Shown here in pieces: positions 21,795-34,173 of a stretch of DNA of 64,000 bases. The stretch is taken from NCBI RefSeq assembly GCF_004379255.2, contig NC_056048.1:27400736-27464735 (forward strand), read 5' to 3'. Under the pieces are notes generated by a model. It did no database searches, was not told the DNA's origin, and saw only the letters and a list, made by a program, of their open reading frames with translations. The translations under genes were made by a program, and so were the position numbers. How positions within the stretch are numbered: the first letter of the stretch is position 1; every line of letters begins with the position of its first letter. This stretch comes from Salvia splendens (taxonomy: Eukaryota; Streptophyta; Magnoliopsida; Lamiales; Lamiaceae).

Positions 21795-22799
21795 ACGACC
21801 GAATTTTGTCACTTATGAAAATCGTGGACAAATCTAAATTTTATGGTTTTTGACTTTTCATGGCAGATTTTTTTAGTTGCGTCACAGCTCAGATTTTGAA
21901 GATAATTTTTTTTTAAATTAAATTTTTTTTATATAATTCAGACTAAAAGATATAATGAAAACTTATTATATACTCATACTATAATTGTACTCCATGGTGG
22001 TGTTCGGTTGCCAAGATAAAATAATACCAAGATATAATTTAGAATTGAGTTATGAGATTATTTTAGTCATAGGGGGTTAGCTAAGACTAATTATCCCATG
22101 ATTATCCATCTAGGATTGAGTTGTGAGATTGAATCTCATGAACCAAACACACTATAATTTTAATCCCGAATACAATCTTGCAAACCGAACACTCTCGTAT
22201 GTAGTACAGAAAGCCCAAAGTTTGTTAGTACTATTATCCAACTACTGAAATTTCCAAATTGGGTTCTTGATATTTTTATAATATATTTCATTTAATAAAT
22301 GATAGTACATATATTAACTATAATATCAATTTTAGCATGCTGATTGCTGACAAACTTTGACTAATATTATTATTCTAACAGACTAAGATATTGTTACACA
22401 TGAAAACAAGACATTCATCATTTGTTTTAGTAGTATTTGATTAGTACTGAGAGTGAAATTACAGTAACACCCTTCATATTACCAAAGATTCCAAACAAAA
22501 TAAAAAACAAACACAGTTCTGAATGTAAGATTTTTGACAGATCAAGAATCTACAATCGACAATAATTCCTATGTCATAATGACATTGGGACCAAAAATCA
22601 GAAAAAATAACATTTTCTAAAAGAAATGCAATTATAAAAGTTGCAACTTTTAGATTGGTTATCTATCCCCAAAAAATTTGAATGCCCCACACAATTGGAA
22701 TTATTAAAATCAATTTTTAATTCTAATATAAAATAAATTAAATGGTGAGATTATTGCTTCTTGTAACCACAAAAAAAGGTTCATTTGTTTAAAAGTATA
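21795..22799. other. Intergenic region without recognised genes
   Basis: AT-rich. A possible small inverted-repeat element lies at about 21999-22197 (ggtgttcggttgccaag and gcaaaccgaacact). Confidence 0.4.
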
Positions 22800-23013
22800 C
22801 TCCATGCCTCCCTAAGTTAATAGGCATGTTTTTCATTTTGGATGGTACAATTTTCTATATATTTTTTAATTTTTTGTATTTCTAGTAAGGTAAGTCTAAT
22901 TTTCTACTTAAGATATTTTAATTATTTTTTCTTTATCTCTCTCCCACTTGATCAATTTTATATTGCAACTTGTGTTGTCTACTATTAAGACTATTGATAA
23001 TTGACGGAGGGAG
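22800..23013. mobile_element. Stowaway-like MITE, diverged
   Basis: Left end ctccatgcctccct, right end ttgacggagggag, flanked by TA. Confidence 0.65.
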
Positions 23014-23688
23014 TAAAATATACTAATGTAGATTGAAATATGTGAGGCTGGCCAAATTCTTAAATAGGTGAGCATCCGATAGTATATTTGTAATGATGTG
23101 TATGTTTTGAATTTGATAATATCGAAATCGTATGAAACTCTGACTGTATGGCGGATCTTGACTAGTTACAATTTGACGTAAGACTTCCCTTATATATGTG
23201 CACCAGAGTCTGTGTAGTGTAGCCCCTAGTTAAAAGCAATACCTCTTGTGTTATCACTATGTGTCACACACACAATCACATTATATGTATGTACATAATT
23301 TGTATTGGCTTTTAGAAAATAAATAATTCACATATATCACTATAGGAAAAGAAATCGATAAGCCGAGTCACATACATTGGGGACCAATATAATAGATTGT
23401 CGTTTCAATTTTGGAGAAGATTTTGGCACATGATGGTTAGTAACTTAGTATAGGTTATCACCTCATATTCACATGTGAGATGAAAATTAGGAGAAACATC
23501 CATTCCAAGAATATTGTCACATTTTGCTCCATCAATAAAAAAACTTCAATGTTAGTGTTAGAGTGATGCTACTTGGGTTGGCTATGATGGGATTTACTTA
23601 TTTGCAATAACTTTGGTTCAGATAAATCGATTCATTTATCAGTAGTTTAGTAAAATATTTATTCACCTAAACACATTTTTCTAGTGAC
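23014..23688. other. Intergenic region without recognised genes
   Basis: AT-rich; no supported feature. Confidence 0.4.
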
Positions 23689-24229
23689 TTAGAGCATCCA
23701 CAACGGCGAGCAGGACGATGTCCGTGCCAGCAGCACGGAGACCTCATCCGCCGCTGCGCTCGCGCCGCTGGCACGGCGCTGCTCGATGCATCGAGCACGT
23801 CCGTGCCAGCAAGCAGGTGACGTGGCAGGCACTGATTGGCCAACGGCTCTGCTCGCCGTCCGTCCGTGCCAGCAGCACGGCATTGCTCGATGCATCGAGC
23901 ACGTCCGTTCCAGCGAGCAGGTGATGTGGCAGGCACTGATTGGCCAACGGCTATTTGATTTTTTTTAAAAAAATCGGTTTTTAATTAAAAAAATCGATTA
24001 AAAAAAATTCCAACTTCTCAAAAAAATTATATCCGTTTTCTACCCACTTTTATTTTTTTTTCATTTTTTCCCCCAAAAATACACATTTTCATCTATAAAT
24101 ACCCTCATTTTCACACCTAAAAATTCACACAACACTACACAATTCTCATCTACATTCTCTCATTTTCATTCTCATCTACATTCTCTCATTTTCATTCTCA
24201 ATCTTTCTTCCACTCCTACAACATAACAA

Positions 24230-25249
24230 ATGTCCGGCCACGGCGATCACCCCCCGGGCTCCCACGGTTGGAACCCCGATTGGTTCGGTTCACAACCGTT
24301 TCCTAGTCCGGAAATGGAATATTCGGCCCCTCCTCAAACCCAAAGTCCAGGAGTTCCGGGTGGCTACCGGCCTTACCCAATCGACGACCAAGATGCCCCC
24401 GAAGGGCTATACGGGTGGACACCCGAGCCTAGAGCGAGGTCGAGCGGCCCCTCCCAAACTCCGACTCCTCCTACTCGCGGTGTCCTCACACCGTACACTC
24501 CGGCGGAGATGGAGCAATTGTTCAAGGCGTTCTTGTCAATCTCCGAAGATCCGGAGGTTGGCACGAACCAATCCGGCGATCATTATTGGTGGAGCATCTG
24601 TCGCCGGTACAATGAAAACCGGCCGGCGGGAACAATCGAGCGCAACGAGAGTATGGTGCGCAACGCCACATACAGAGCCAACGAAGAAATCCAAAAGTTC
24701 CAGGGGTATTACCTCCAGGAATAGCGGTCGACGAGGAGCGGTCGGAGCGAGGTCGACATCATTAGTTCCACCTTGTCGACCTACCAATCCATGAACTACA
24801 AGTCGTTCAAGTACCTCAACATTTGGCAGGAGACGCGGTCGCATCTGAAGTATAGGGGAGACGTAACATCCTCCTCTAGCGACTCCTCCAAATGGTCAAG
24901 GTCGGTATCCCTATCCGACGCCGGCTCCGAAGATGTGGCTAGCCAACTTTTCCGGAGCTAACTTGGGTATCCCTGATGCCGGCCCGAGCGGTTCCCAACG
25001 CCGACCGCAAGGAAGGAAGAAGGCGGCGGCCAACCGCCGTCGCGCCGCGACTCCATCCGGCGATGCTCCCGAACCCGCTCCCATTCCCGTTCCCTATGCG
25101 CCACCTCCACTCCCACCAACTCGTTGTGGGCGATTTTGGCCCAACTCAATATGCCCGATAGGTCAACTATGACCCCCACACAACTTCGATCGCATGAGGC
25201 CATGATATTGGGTCTCCAAAAACAATTGGGGGTAGTGCCGCCGGATGAA
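24230..25249 (+). pseudogene. Harbinger ORF1, Myb/SANT-like DNA-binding protein (broken)
   Basis: The N-terminal 164 codons (24230-24721) include the Myb-like helix region TPYTPAEMEQLFKAFLSISE and HYWWSICRRYNENRP. A TAG at 24722-24724 interrupts the frame. The same frame then resumes (STYQSMNYKSFKYLNIWQE) to 24961. After that at least two frame changes are needed to reach the C-terminal helix (LRSHEAMILGLQKQLG) and the stop near 25249. In PIF/Harbinger elements this protein works with the transposase in binding the ends. Here it is clearly decayed. Confidence 0.75.
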
Positions 25250-25271
25250 TAGTCTTCCACTGAGGTATTTT

Positions 25272-25392
25272 TAGCCTTTAATTATGTAATTTTTAATTTT
25301 TATGAGTTTAATTATGTAATTTTTAATTTTTAGGATTTTAATTATGTAATTTTTATTTTTTAGGATTTTAATTATGTAATTTTTATTTTATT
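25272..25392. repeat. Four tandem ~31-bp AT-rich repeats
   Basis: tttaattatgtaatttttaa repeats four times with slight changes, inside the Harbinger element just before its right end. The smaller element at 9058-9690 keeps one unit at about 9488-9535. Confidence 0.8.
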
Positions 25393-25948
25393 TGTAATTT
25401 ATAATATTATTTCGGTTTTTTAATGAATTTTAATATTATGGAAATGTTTTTATTTAAATTGAATAATAGAATGGTGGGACCCTTGTGCTTGTCCTTGCGG
25501 AAGAGCACGACTGTGGGTGTTGTGCTCTTGCCTAAGAGCAGGCAGAAAAAGTGGGGCCGGGCCAACAACCGTGCTCGTTGGCAAGAGCACGGTTGTGGAT
25601 GCCCTTATATAATTCATTTGATCAAAGTATCATATCCCTCTTAAATAGGAAAAACAATAATAATACAAAGATATTTGAGTATATAACTAAGCTCATTAAT
25701 ATAGTACTCCATGCGTCCGCCATTGCTTCTCACTAATTTTCTTTTCGGTCCGTTCGCCAATACTTGTCACACCTACTTTTGCTACTTTTGGTAATTGACG
25801 CCACATTTCACTAACTTATTCACCTCATATTTTATTACAGTATAAAACTAGTAGTATATAAAAATAGAACTCATATTTCAATAATTTTTTCAACTCACTT
25901 TCTATTACGTTTTTAAAAACCTGCGTCGGATCAAAGCGTGACATTAAT

Positions 25949-26767
25949 CAGTGACGGAGCCACATGGGAAAAGGGGGTACCACTGTACCCCAAATATGTA
26001 CGTCTTAAAGTATTATTGTAGTGAAACTTGGCAATAGCTCTTGTGGTCGGGTGGTTCAGCATTTGGTCTTCCTACTTTTTGGCCAGTGTTCGAATCCCCC
26101 TTATGCATATTACTTCTAAATGCTGTGCATTTCTTTTTACTATTAGACATATCAGGGAGTTCAATTATTTTATTTTATTTTATCTCAATGATCTTATTTG
26201 ATTTTACTTCTATCTCTAGATAGTTTTTTAATGTTTTTTTACTTTTATTTGAATTATATTCTTAACGTGCTATAAAATTGAAAATTCAACTAGCCTAGAA
26301 TATTTATAAATGATCTATTGCAATTTATTTTTATATCTATGTAGTTTTTTATTGCATTTTTACTAAGTATAATATGAAATATATTCTTGATGTGATATAA
26401 AATTTGAAAATACAGTTAATCAATTTTCTTTTTCAAAGATTAGGTATGTACTGCATTTTTTTTATTTTTTATTTTTTCAATTATATTCTTAATAGTAAGT
26501 ACTATGAATTTGAGTTTCTTTCAAAGATTAGGTATACATATATTTTTTTATTTCAGTTATAAGTTTAATGCTTATGTATGAATTAAAGTTCAAAATTCAA
26601 TAGTTTACTATTTTTCTTATTTTGTTTTGTGGTTTTTTTACAAATACAAACTACTTTATTAGTTTTCTTATGCTACTATTTTTATATTACTTTTAATACT
26701 TCTTATATAATATAATTATTTGTCGTACAATTCGTACCCCAGATTAAAAGTTCTGGATCCGCCACTG
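25949..26767. mobile_element. hAT-like non-autonomous element with tRNA-like core
   Basis: Ends cagtgacggagcc and, inverted, cagtggcggatcc. Flanked by acattaat (25941-25948) and gcattaat (26768-26775), an 8-bp duplication with one mismatch. The interior carries a tRNA-like stretch near the left end and is otherwise very AT-rich. Confidence 0.75.
26037..26104 (+). other. tRNA-like sequence with A-box- and B-box-like motifs
   Basis: tggtcgggtggttcagca resembles an internal Pol III A box region, and gtgttcgaatcccc, 40 bases on, resembles a B box (ggttcgaatcc). The flanks do not pair as an acceptor stem, so I do not call it a tRNA gene. Confidence 0.5.
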
Positions 26768-26775
26768 GCATTAAT

Positions 26776-28266
26776 GACGAAAAAAGGAAGTACTTTCATT
26801 CTCTACTTAAATTCATAAAAAATAGCATTTTATGACTAGTCATAATGTCCATTCCTGACTTTATTAGTCTTTATCCAAAAATTTATCCTATCGATGATTC
26901 TGGGACATGAAATTAAATAGATTTGATAGTTATGCATTAACAATGGTCTATGTTCTTACACTATACAAAAGTTTTGGATTTGAAAATTGATTTTTAGGTA
27001 TTACTTAGTACTAGTATATTCTAAATCTTATAAATTGTTTTCACACCCCAATATTGAAAAAGTTAATAAGTTTGTTTACATTAGGACATATAGTCGAAAA
27101 ACTAGGAAACTAATTATCTGTTTTAAGTAAATCAATCATTAAATTTTATAGTATATCTTAAACTTTAACATTATTTTGAATTTTGCAATTTAATGAGATC
27201 GCTTTGGCCTTTCAATTGTTGTAACCATCATTAACGTTACTGATTGCGATGCGTTCAAAGTCTCCTTCCCAGGTCATTTCTCAACACGTTCGCTCTTTCA
27301 AGATTCGTCTCTTATTCTTTACGCATCACTTAGTATCTTTTTGAGGATTGTCTAATAGGTTTAAGGATCTTCTATATGCTATGAGGAGGCTGTTTAATTT
27401 ATATACTTAGGAGTTAGGACAATACTCAATCCGAAAGAACTAGACAAAACACAATTTTTCTTTGCATAAATGAATTTTCATCGACTCATGTCACACTTAG
27501 TTTGTTTTGTTATTTCATTCTATTTTTACGTGGGATTGAAATTAGAAATTGATTCTACCGTTGTCTACTTTGAAATGAAAAAGGTCATTTCAAAAGAAGG
27601 TTTAACAAACACTTTTACCTCACTAATCTACTCAAATTGATACTAATATTTATAATTTCAATTACTTTCGTGAATAATTATCGCACCAATTAAATCACGT
27701 GTACGTTAATACATGTACAAAATGATGATGATCTTCACGTCCAGCTAATCAATATATGTTGGATTTTGTAAGTCACTGTTGATATAAAACAATCAATATG
27801 AAATATCTTTCTATATTAAAGACACAGACAGTAAAGTTGCAATTTTTTAATGGCCAACAAGATTCAGATCCAACTAATTATTTAATGAATCACTTTATCC
27901 AAAAGGACTATATCAATTTTATTACATTATTTTAATCTGCATGTAGACCATGAAACAATGACAAATGAATTTGTGGTGATTTTCGTTTACATTTACCCAA
28001 CACTCTATAATCGTAGTAACTCGTAAGTTTGGAATGGACCAGGTAGAAATAGATCATTGTAATAGTTCTATTCTTACTATTGCTAATGACTAAATATTTA
28101 TTTTTATATCTTGTTCAATCATCAATTTCCTTACAAACTTGAGTCTTAACAATGCATCTCAAAATAGTAAGATCATATTGTCTGATGATTATTCATTTCA
28201 CCCAACTCATTCGACTAATCTAATATAAAATAAATTCTATTTATCTATTTAAATTATATAGTAGTA
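26776..28266. other. Intergenic region without recognised genes
   Basis: About 1.5 kb of AT-rich DNA with no supported feature. Confidence 0.4.
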
Positions 28267-28467
28267 CTCCCTACGTCCCACAAGAGATGTCACACTTGTG
28301 GGACGATAAGAGACTTTAGGAGGTTTTGTTTTGTGTGTTAGGTGGAAAGAGAAAATATAATATTTATATTATGGTGAGAGAGAATTTTTTCTGAAAATAT
28401 AAATGTGACATCTTTAGTGGGAAAAACTAAAAATGAAAGTGTGGCATCTTTTATGAGACATATGGAG
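28267..28467. mobile_element. Stowaway-like MITE
   Basis: Left ctccctacgtcccacaagag, right inverted ctccatatgtctcataaaag, TA on both sides, 201 bases. Confidence 0.75.
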
Positions 28468-28937
28468 TATTATTTTGTCTAACTTACAGAATATCACCAT
28501 ATTGTATAGAAGTTATTCATCAAAATTGCACCATATTTGATTATATTCTTCATTTCGACACTATTCTTAGATCATTGCAATTTTATATTCCCTCCATCCC
28601 CGACGAGTAGGTGAATTAGATTCATTACATAAAATAATTGTACTAATAATTCCAAAAGAAATACAGACAAACACAATACACACAACAAAGTAATTTGCGA
28701 CATTTCCCTTCACAACGAGTTGCTCATCCCTCATCCACTACCACATCTCTTCGCCAAAAAATCGCGACGAGCTTTTCATTTTTGGTGCGTTGTTAATGCC
28801 CTTATTTCCCTATCAAAATAGCAAAATTCAACTCCGTATATAAATTCAAATTCATTTAAATATCTCTCAGTCAAAAGAAGAAGAAAAAAATACTCTTAAC
28901 TACTAGTAATAGAATTACTATATGAAGGGGGTAATTA

Positions 28938-29501
28938 GAGCATCCACAATGGGGCAATGCTCCGCCACATCATCATTCTATCCTCCTACCCTTCTATCTG
29001 CAGTGGGACGCCCTAAAGTCCGCCCTATAGTTTTCACTACTGTTTTGTTAATTAATTTTTGTTTTCAAATATGTCATGCAAAATAATAAAAAAGCACCAC
29101 GATTTAAAGGCAAATCCTACATTACTTAATTAAAAAAAAGTTACAAGAGTTAGAAATAAAAAAACAAGTTCACTACAGATAAAAAGGGCATACTCTACAT
29201 CATTCCCAACTTGAGGCGCAGATCATCGATCATCCACTTGAGGCATTCGGCTTCGGCCGGGTCCTCGCACTGCCTGAGGGCGTGGTGCGTGTCCAACAAC
29301 GTCCTCCGGTTGGCGGCAGCCACCAACTCCGCGTAGGCATGTCCCGCAGCCAAAGTCGGGGTCGGGGTCGGGGTCGCGATCGGGGCTAGGGCCGGGGCCT
29401 GTGAGGATGTCTCCTTTGCCTTGCCCTTGTTCTTGGGAGGACATCGGTTTGCCGGAACTCTCATCCTCGTACATCGGCTGGTTGAGGTCCATCGGAGGTG
29501 C

Positions 29502-29534
<33 letters not shown>

Positions 29535-29640
29535 CGTATAATTACCGGCGGCGGTGTTCTTCGTCCTCTTCGCCGCAACCGATAGGGTAGAATCCCTACT
29601 TGGAACTTCTGCGAATTCAACACTTCATTCATGTTGTAAT
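28938..29640 (-). mobile_element. Truncated PIF/Harbinger fragment
   Basis: One end, gagcatccacaatggggc, follows a TTA at 28935-28937. A minus-strand Myb-like ORF1 remnant ends 257 bases inside it. I find no matching second end, so the element is cut off beyond about 29640. Confidence 0.6.
29195..29632 (-). pseudogene. Harbinger ORF1 C-terminal remnant
   Basis: The tail AYAELVAAANRRTLLDTHHA to MIDDLRLKLGMM resembles the C-terminal helix of Harbinger Myb-like proteins. Upstream, the sensible frame switches (MDLNQPMYEDESSGKPM in one frame, PPKNKGKAKETSS in the other), so at least one frameshift is present. A tcgctgtcgctg microsatellite at about 29505-29530 encodes the TATATAT run. Confidence 0.6.
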
Positions 29641-30340
29641 TTACATTTGTTTCAATTTAGTACAAAAAATATTAAGTTTACATATTTTATACAAAAAGTT
29701 ACATTAGTGTTTTAAATTAATACATTACGCTAAATATTTTAAACACCGTTAGTTAGTTTATAATTTGTCCAACTTATCATCATAATAAAAGAATAATTAG
29801 ATATTTAATACAATTAATCACTCTAAAAAATCAATTCTTCCAACAATTGATCGTGGTTTAAAACAATTCTGTCTCTCAATATACTCTATTTTTTTATTAT
29901 ACTCTTTATAGAACACAGTATAAAATAAATCCGTATTTCATCTTTACAAAATGGCTAATTTGAGTTTCACACAATCAATAAGTTGATATTTTATTTTTAC
30001 AAAAAAGCTTCAATATCTTTTTGGTTGCATGTATTCTCCATTGTTACATGAGAAAGCTTCGACAATAAAATGCAATTCGCTAATTTGATGGTGAAGAGTG
30101 GTGATTTTTTTATGTGTATTTCATTTTTGTGAGTAATAAAAATAACTGTGTTTAAAATAATTAATGTAAAGTTTTAATTGAAACTTTTTGTACAAATTTG
30201 AAATATTGATAAAACTTTTTGTATGTATGATTTAATTGGAAATAATGATGTTAATAGGGATTTAACGAAATATATTAGTATTTTAGAACACAAAGTAAAT
30301 TTTTTATATGAAATACGTAAAGGTAATATTTTTTTTTTTT
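29641..30340. other. AT-rich upstream region of PNGase A copy 1
   Basis: No gene seen. A possible TATA box (tttatatac) lies at 30353-30361, about 55 bases before the ATG at 30412. Confidence 0.4.
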
Positions 30341-30411
30341 ATGAAATAACCTTTATATACGAAGTCATAAAAACCTCCACCTTTCCCCTTCAATTTCCCA
30401 ACAGAAGAAAA

Positions 30412-32215
30412 ATGAAGACAAAAATGCATCCATCTCTCCTCCTCCTCTCACTCCTCATCCTCCTCCCCTTCTCCGCAGCCTCCCCGCCGCCGTTCCAGCG
30501 CTACCCTCTTCCCTCCGACCGCCGCTCCACCATCCCGCCCCAAACGCAAATCGAAGTCACCCGCCCCCTCCCCTTCGACGCCCTCACCCCCGCCTGCACA
30601 CTCCCCCTCTTCAACCACACCTTCGCCCACACCTCCGGCCTCCCCCCCGCCGCCGCCAACTACTCCGCCCCCCCTCAACTGCACCTGGTCCAACGCCGCC
30701 CTCCACTTCTCCGCCGCCGCCAACGGCACTCAAATCGACCGCATCGCCGCCGTCTGGCTCACCGGCGCCGAGCTCCTCCGCACCAGCACCCCCCAATCCA
30801 CCCCCGACGGCGTCTCCTGGTCCTTCACCAAGGACGTCACCCGCTTCTCCGCCCTCCTCCGCCGGAAAAGCCTCTCCCTCTCCGTCATGTTAGAGAACAC
30901 CGTCGACGAATTCTACACCGGCACATTCGACGTCAACATCACCTTCCTCTTCTACAACATCCAAAATTCCCCAATCCATAAACGCCGCTCGCTCAATTCG
31001 AGCCCTAGAAAAATCATACGCAATCAACGGCGGCAGTCAGCCGCGATCAATGCTTCACTCGAGCTAGACCAAATCCCCGCCGATTTGATCATCCCGGTCT
31101 CCGCCGCGGGAGAGGAAGGGTACTGGTTCAAAATCCAGACCGGAAACGACGCCGTTTACCAGGGGATTCAAATCCCTAACAACACCTACAGAGCGGTAAT
31201 CGAGGTCTTCGTCTCCGCTCACGGCGACGACGAATTCTGGTACACGAATCCACCGGATTTCTACATCGAGAGCAACGGATTGAACATCACGCGCGGCCAC
31301 GGCGTCTACCGCGAAGTTCTCGTCACGCTCGACGACAATGTCGTCGGATCGGTCCTCCCCTTCCCCGTCATCTACACCGGCGGCATAAACCCCCTGTTTT
31401 GGGATCCAATCGTCGCAATCGGCGCTTTCAACCTACCTTCTTACGAAATCGAGCTCACTCCATTTCTAGGTATTCTACTCGACGACAAAAAGCACTATTT
31501 CGGATTCGGCGTCGCCGACGCTATCTCCTTCTGGCTCGTCGACGCAAATCTGCACCTCTGGCTCGACGACAGTCCAGTGAAGGTCCAAGCCGGTCCGATC
31601 AAGTACAAAAACCCTAACAATTGCGTCGAGCGCGAATCCAGCTTCGCGCAGCTCAACGGCAAATTCGAAACCGAAGGAGAGAGACAAACAGAGTTCTCCG
31701 GCTGGGTGTACTCCAGCGCCGGAAACGTAACCACGCGCGTTATCACCAAGCTCGAATTCGACAACGAGATCAACTACAAGAGCAACGGAACGATCGTGAA
31801 GGTCGAGCACGAGGTGACGGTGAGGAAGCAGATCGAGATCTCGCTGCCGTCCTCCGGCACGGTGGCGAGCTTCAGCGTGGAGTCGAAATACCCGCTGGAG
31901 CTGAAAACGACGTCGGTCGCCGGATCTGGACCGGATAACTACCTCGTGTCGACGGAGCTGGAGGTGTCGTACGAGGAGGAGAAGAAGATCGACCACTTCC
32001 AGAGCAAATTGAAGAACAAGCAGGAGTGCAGCGGCTGGATGTTCGTCCATGGCGAGGACGTGCTCTCCGGCGCCGGAGCGACGTCGCAGACTTACACGGT
32101 GCAGGATAGCCTCGGATGCTACTCTCGGAAGGTCTCGGCCGACGAAGGCGCCGTCGTCACAGACACCGAGAATTTCCTCTGCGCCGCCGGAGTTATTTCT
32201 GGATCATCTGCTTAG
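30412..32215 (+). pseudogene. PNGase A-like glycoamidase, copy 1, frameshifted in a C run
   Basis: Intronless gene of the plant peptide-N4-(N-acetyl-beta-glucosaminyl)asparagine amidase A family, about 80-90% like copy 2 at 34174-35966. The reading frame from MKTKMHPSLL (signal peptide SLLLLSLLILLPFSAA) runs to YSAP at about 30670. There a run of seven C replaces the six C of copy 2, shifting the frame. The rest (TWSNA through VISGSSA, stop at 32213-32215) is fully open in the other frame. A single-base homopolymer difference in an otherwise clean gene could be a recent mutation or a sequencing error. Family role: release of N-glycans from glycoproteins in the secretory path or wall. Confidence 0.82.
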
Positions 32216-33004
32216 AATTTTCGTGATTTCTGTGTGTTTTTGAGTTATTTTTGCATTTGTTTTTTCGATTAGGGTTTGGGTTAGTGTATGATTATGATTG
32301 AATAAATTTTATTTATGAGATTTTATGTGATAACTCTTTTGATTATGGGTTAATGAGATACTCTTCTAAGTTCATTTCTTCTTTTTTTTATAGCAATTTC
32401 TTGCTTTTTTTAATTGGAGATAATTCATACTAGTAGTAATTGTTACCCATCTAGCTCTTGTCAACTCGAACATCTGATTTCGGTTTAGTGTTTCTTTTTG
32501 GTTGAAGGATTGATCAATATTGATTATCGTATACCTATAGCGGTGATGATTTTAACTTTTGATTTTGAAGTATTTTTACCAACTAAGTTGCGAGATTACT
32601 AATCTGTTAATTAATCGATGAAGATTTAGTATATCCCAAAAGAAGGAGCTTAATTGAGTGGATGAAGAGGGGAATGAATATAGTTTATTCTTTGCTATGG
32701 ACTATGTGTAGTTTCATTCACAATATTGTTATGCATGTGAAGAAAAGAAATGTTGTTTAGTCCTTTCCACGATTAGATATGAACGGATTATAACGATTTT
32801 GGGTGGAATTAGTGGGTCCATTCAACTTTTGAATGTCACAACTTTAACATTTTGTAATTATTCAATTAAAATCAAATGTGCATTATTGAAATGGACGAAA
32901 TACTATAGCGTATCATGTGATTCGTGTGTATGTATCACTCTAGTACCACACACTGCACCAGTGTACCTGCATGCATCCCAATCAATGACCAAAACTAATT
33001 AATA
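32216..33004. other. Intergenic region after PNGase A copy 1
   Basis: The first ~200 bases resemble the 3' flank of PNGase A copy 2 (around 35967-36120, e.g. cgcaatttcttagctttg). The remainder holds nothing I recognise. Confidence 0.5.
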
Positions 33005-33171
33005 CTCCCTCCTCCAATTAAATATGCAACACTTGTTTTTCGGCACAAGATTTTATGCTGCGTTGTTTTGTAAGTCAATGAAGAGAGAGTAAAGTAAGAT
33101 AGAAGAAAATGTAGAGAGAGTATTGTTTTCATTTTTAGAAACGTTTCATTTCTAATTGGACAGAGGGGGAG
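33005..33171. mobile_element. Stowaway-like MITE
   Basis: Left ctccctcctccaattaaata, right tctaattggacagaggggga, TA on both sides, 167 bases. Confidence 0.7.
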
Positions 33172-33539
33172 TAATTTTAAATCCTAATCAATCACTAACT
33201 AAGTACTGTTAATCAGTAATTACGGAAAAGATATTAATGTATCGATTTCATTTTTCCACATATTTTTTATTTCTTTTTAAATAATTATAGAGTATTAGTA
33301 CTATTTTACCTTTTAAAATAAATATTCATTTCTTCACAACAAAATACCACTTTTGCCATTTCTTGTCTAACAACAAATTAGTCTACTATTTCAAAACTTA
33401 TCAACAATACACTACCTATGGTGTGACTCATAATACCCATTGATACTACTTCAATTCTATTTCTTTTTTCTTTCTTTACTTAACTAATTCATTTGGGATT
33501 CAGGATTATGGACAAAATTGAAATTCAGCTATAGATGTG

Positions 33540-33690
33540 CATTGAAGAGAATTAAAAAGAAACCACCAAATCAAGGTTGAAAAATTGGGTTAGAGTAAGA
33601 CTAACAAAAATGTTGCCATTCCCGAATTATCTGAGGTCAATTTCACCCATCCTTGTATATTCTTACCCTTCGCTATCTTCATCACCACTC
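33540..33690 (-). pseudogene. eIF2-alpha 3'-end relic
   Basis: Plus-strand DNA gccattcccgaatt, gaggtc, atttcacccatcc, tcttcatcaccact matches the last exon of the intact eIF2-alpha gene at 38538-38615. The bases before it (aattaaaaagaaacca, aatcaaggttgaaaaattgg) match that gene's 3' flank at 38408-38445. Frame and stop are destroyed. It lies upstream of PNGase A copy 2. Confidence 0.8.
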
Positions 33691-34094
33691 AATTTATTAT
33701 CCTTTTTACAAAATGAATACAGAAAAGTAAATGTGACAATTAATGCAGAGCGAAGATAGTATAAAAATATACTCCTATAAAAAGTAAAATAGTGTTGGGA
33801 GTATTAATAATAGAAAAGAAGCATTACATGAAATGAAAAACTTATATAAAAATAAACTAAATTTAAGAAAAATATCAAAATAATAAAAGTGGACTGCATT
33901 ATTTTTTCAAGAGGCTGAAGTGGTACTATGTAGTCTTTTAGCATATCATATGTAGAATTGATAACTACTCTTTCTCATCTTACTCTCATTTGACCACGTG
34001 TACCTATATGCATTATGATCTCAATTCATGAATATCTCATCGGTTCAAGAAATCAAGACAAGTGTATCGAACCATTTTCTAAATAAAATGAAAC

Positions 34095-34102
34095 TATAAA
34101 TA
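34095..34102 (+). promoter_or_regulatory. TATA box of PNGase A copy 2
   Basis: tataaata in the context aaactataaatagcgg, 79 bases before the ATG at 34174. The in-frame ATG at 34137 is only about 35 bases beyond it, too close to the expected transcription start, which supports 34174 as the start. Confidence 0.6.
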
Positions 34103-34173
34103 GCGGACGGGAGAGTTTGTCATAAACCCTCCTCTCATGTGCAATTTCTCAACAACAGAAAAACAAACTAAAA

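Larger units (their letters stand above)
23692..25604 (+). mobile_element. PIF/Harbinger element with decayed Myb-like ORF, no transposase
   Basis: 1913 bases between TTA duplications at 23689-23691 and 25605-25607. Ends gagcatccacaac and, inverted, gggcatccacaacc. The left end holds a direct duplication of about 110 bases (cgtccgtgccagcaagcagg at 23800 and a related copy at 23903). The only coding trace is the Myb-like ORF1; the DDE transposase gene is missing, so the element could move only with help from an autonomous relative. Confidence 0.82.

Noticed and set aside
26037..26104. A functional tRNA gene
   Set aside because: Box-like motifs are present, but no acceptor stem or clean anticodon arm can be folded, and it lies within a hAT element.
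30223..30411. An upstream in-frame start for PNGase A copy 1 (MYDLIGNNDV)
   Set aside because: It would precede the likely TATA box and the signal peptide; copy 2 has no counterpart.
31475..32050. 191-codon minus-strand frame over PNGase A copy 1, and similar frames over copy 2
   Set aside because: Antisense shadows; both copies show them only because the sense sequence is conserved.
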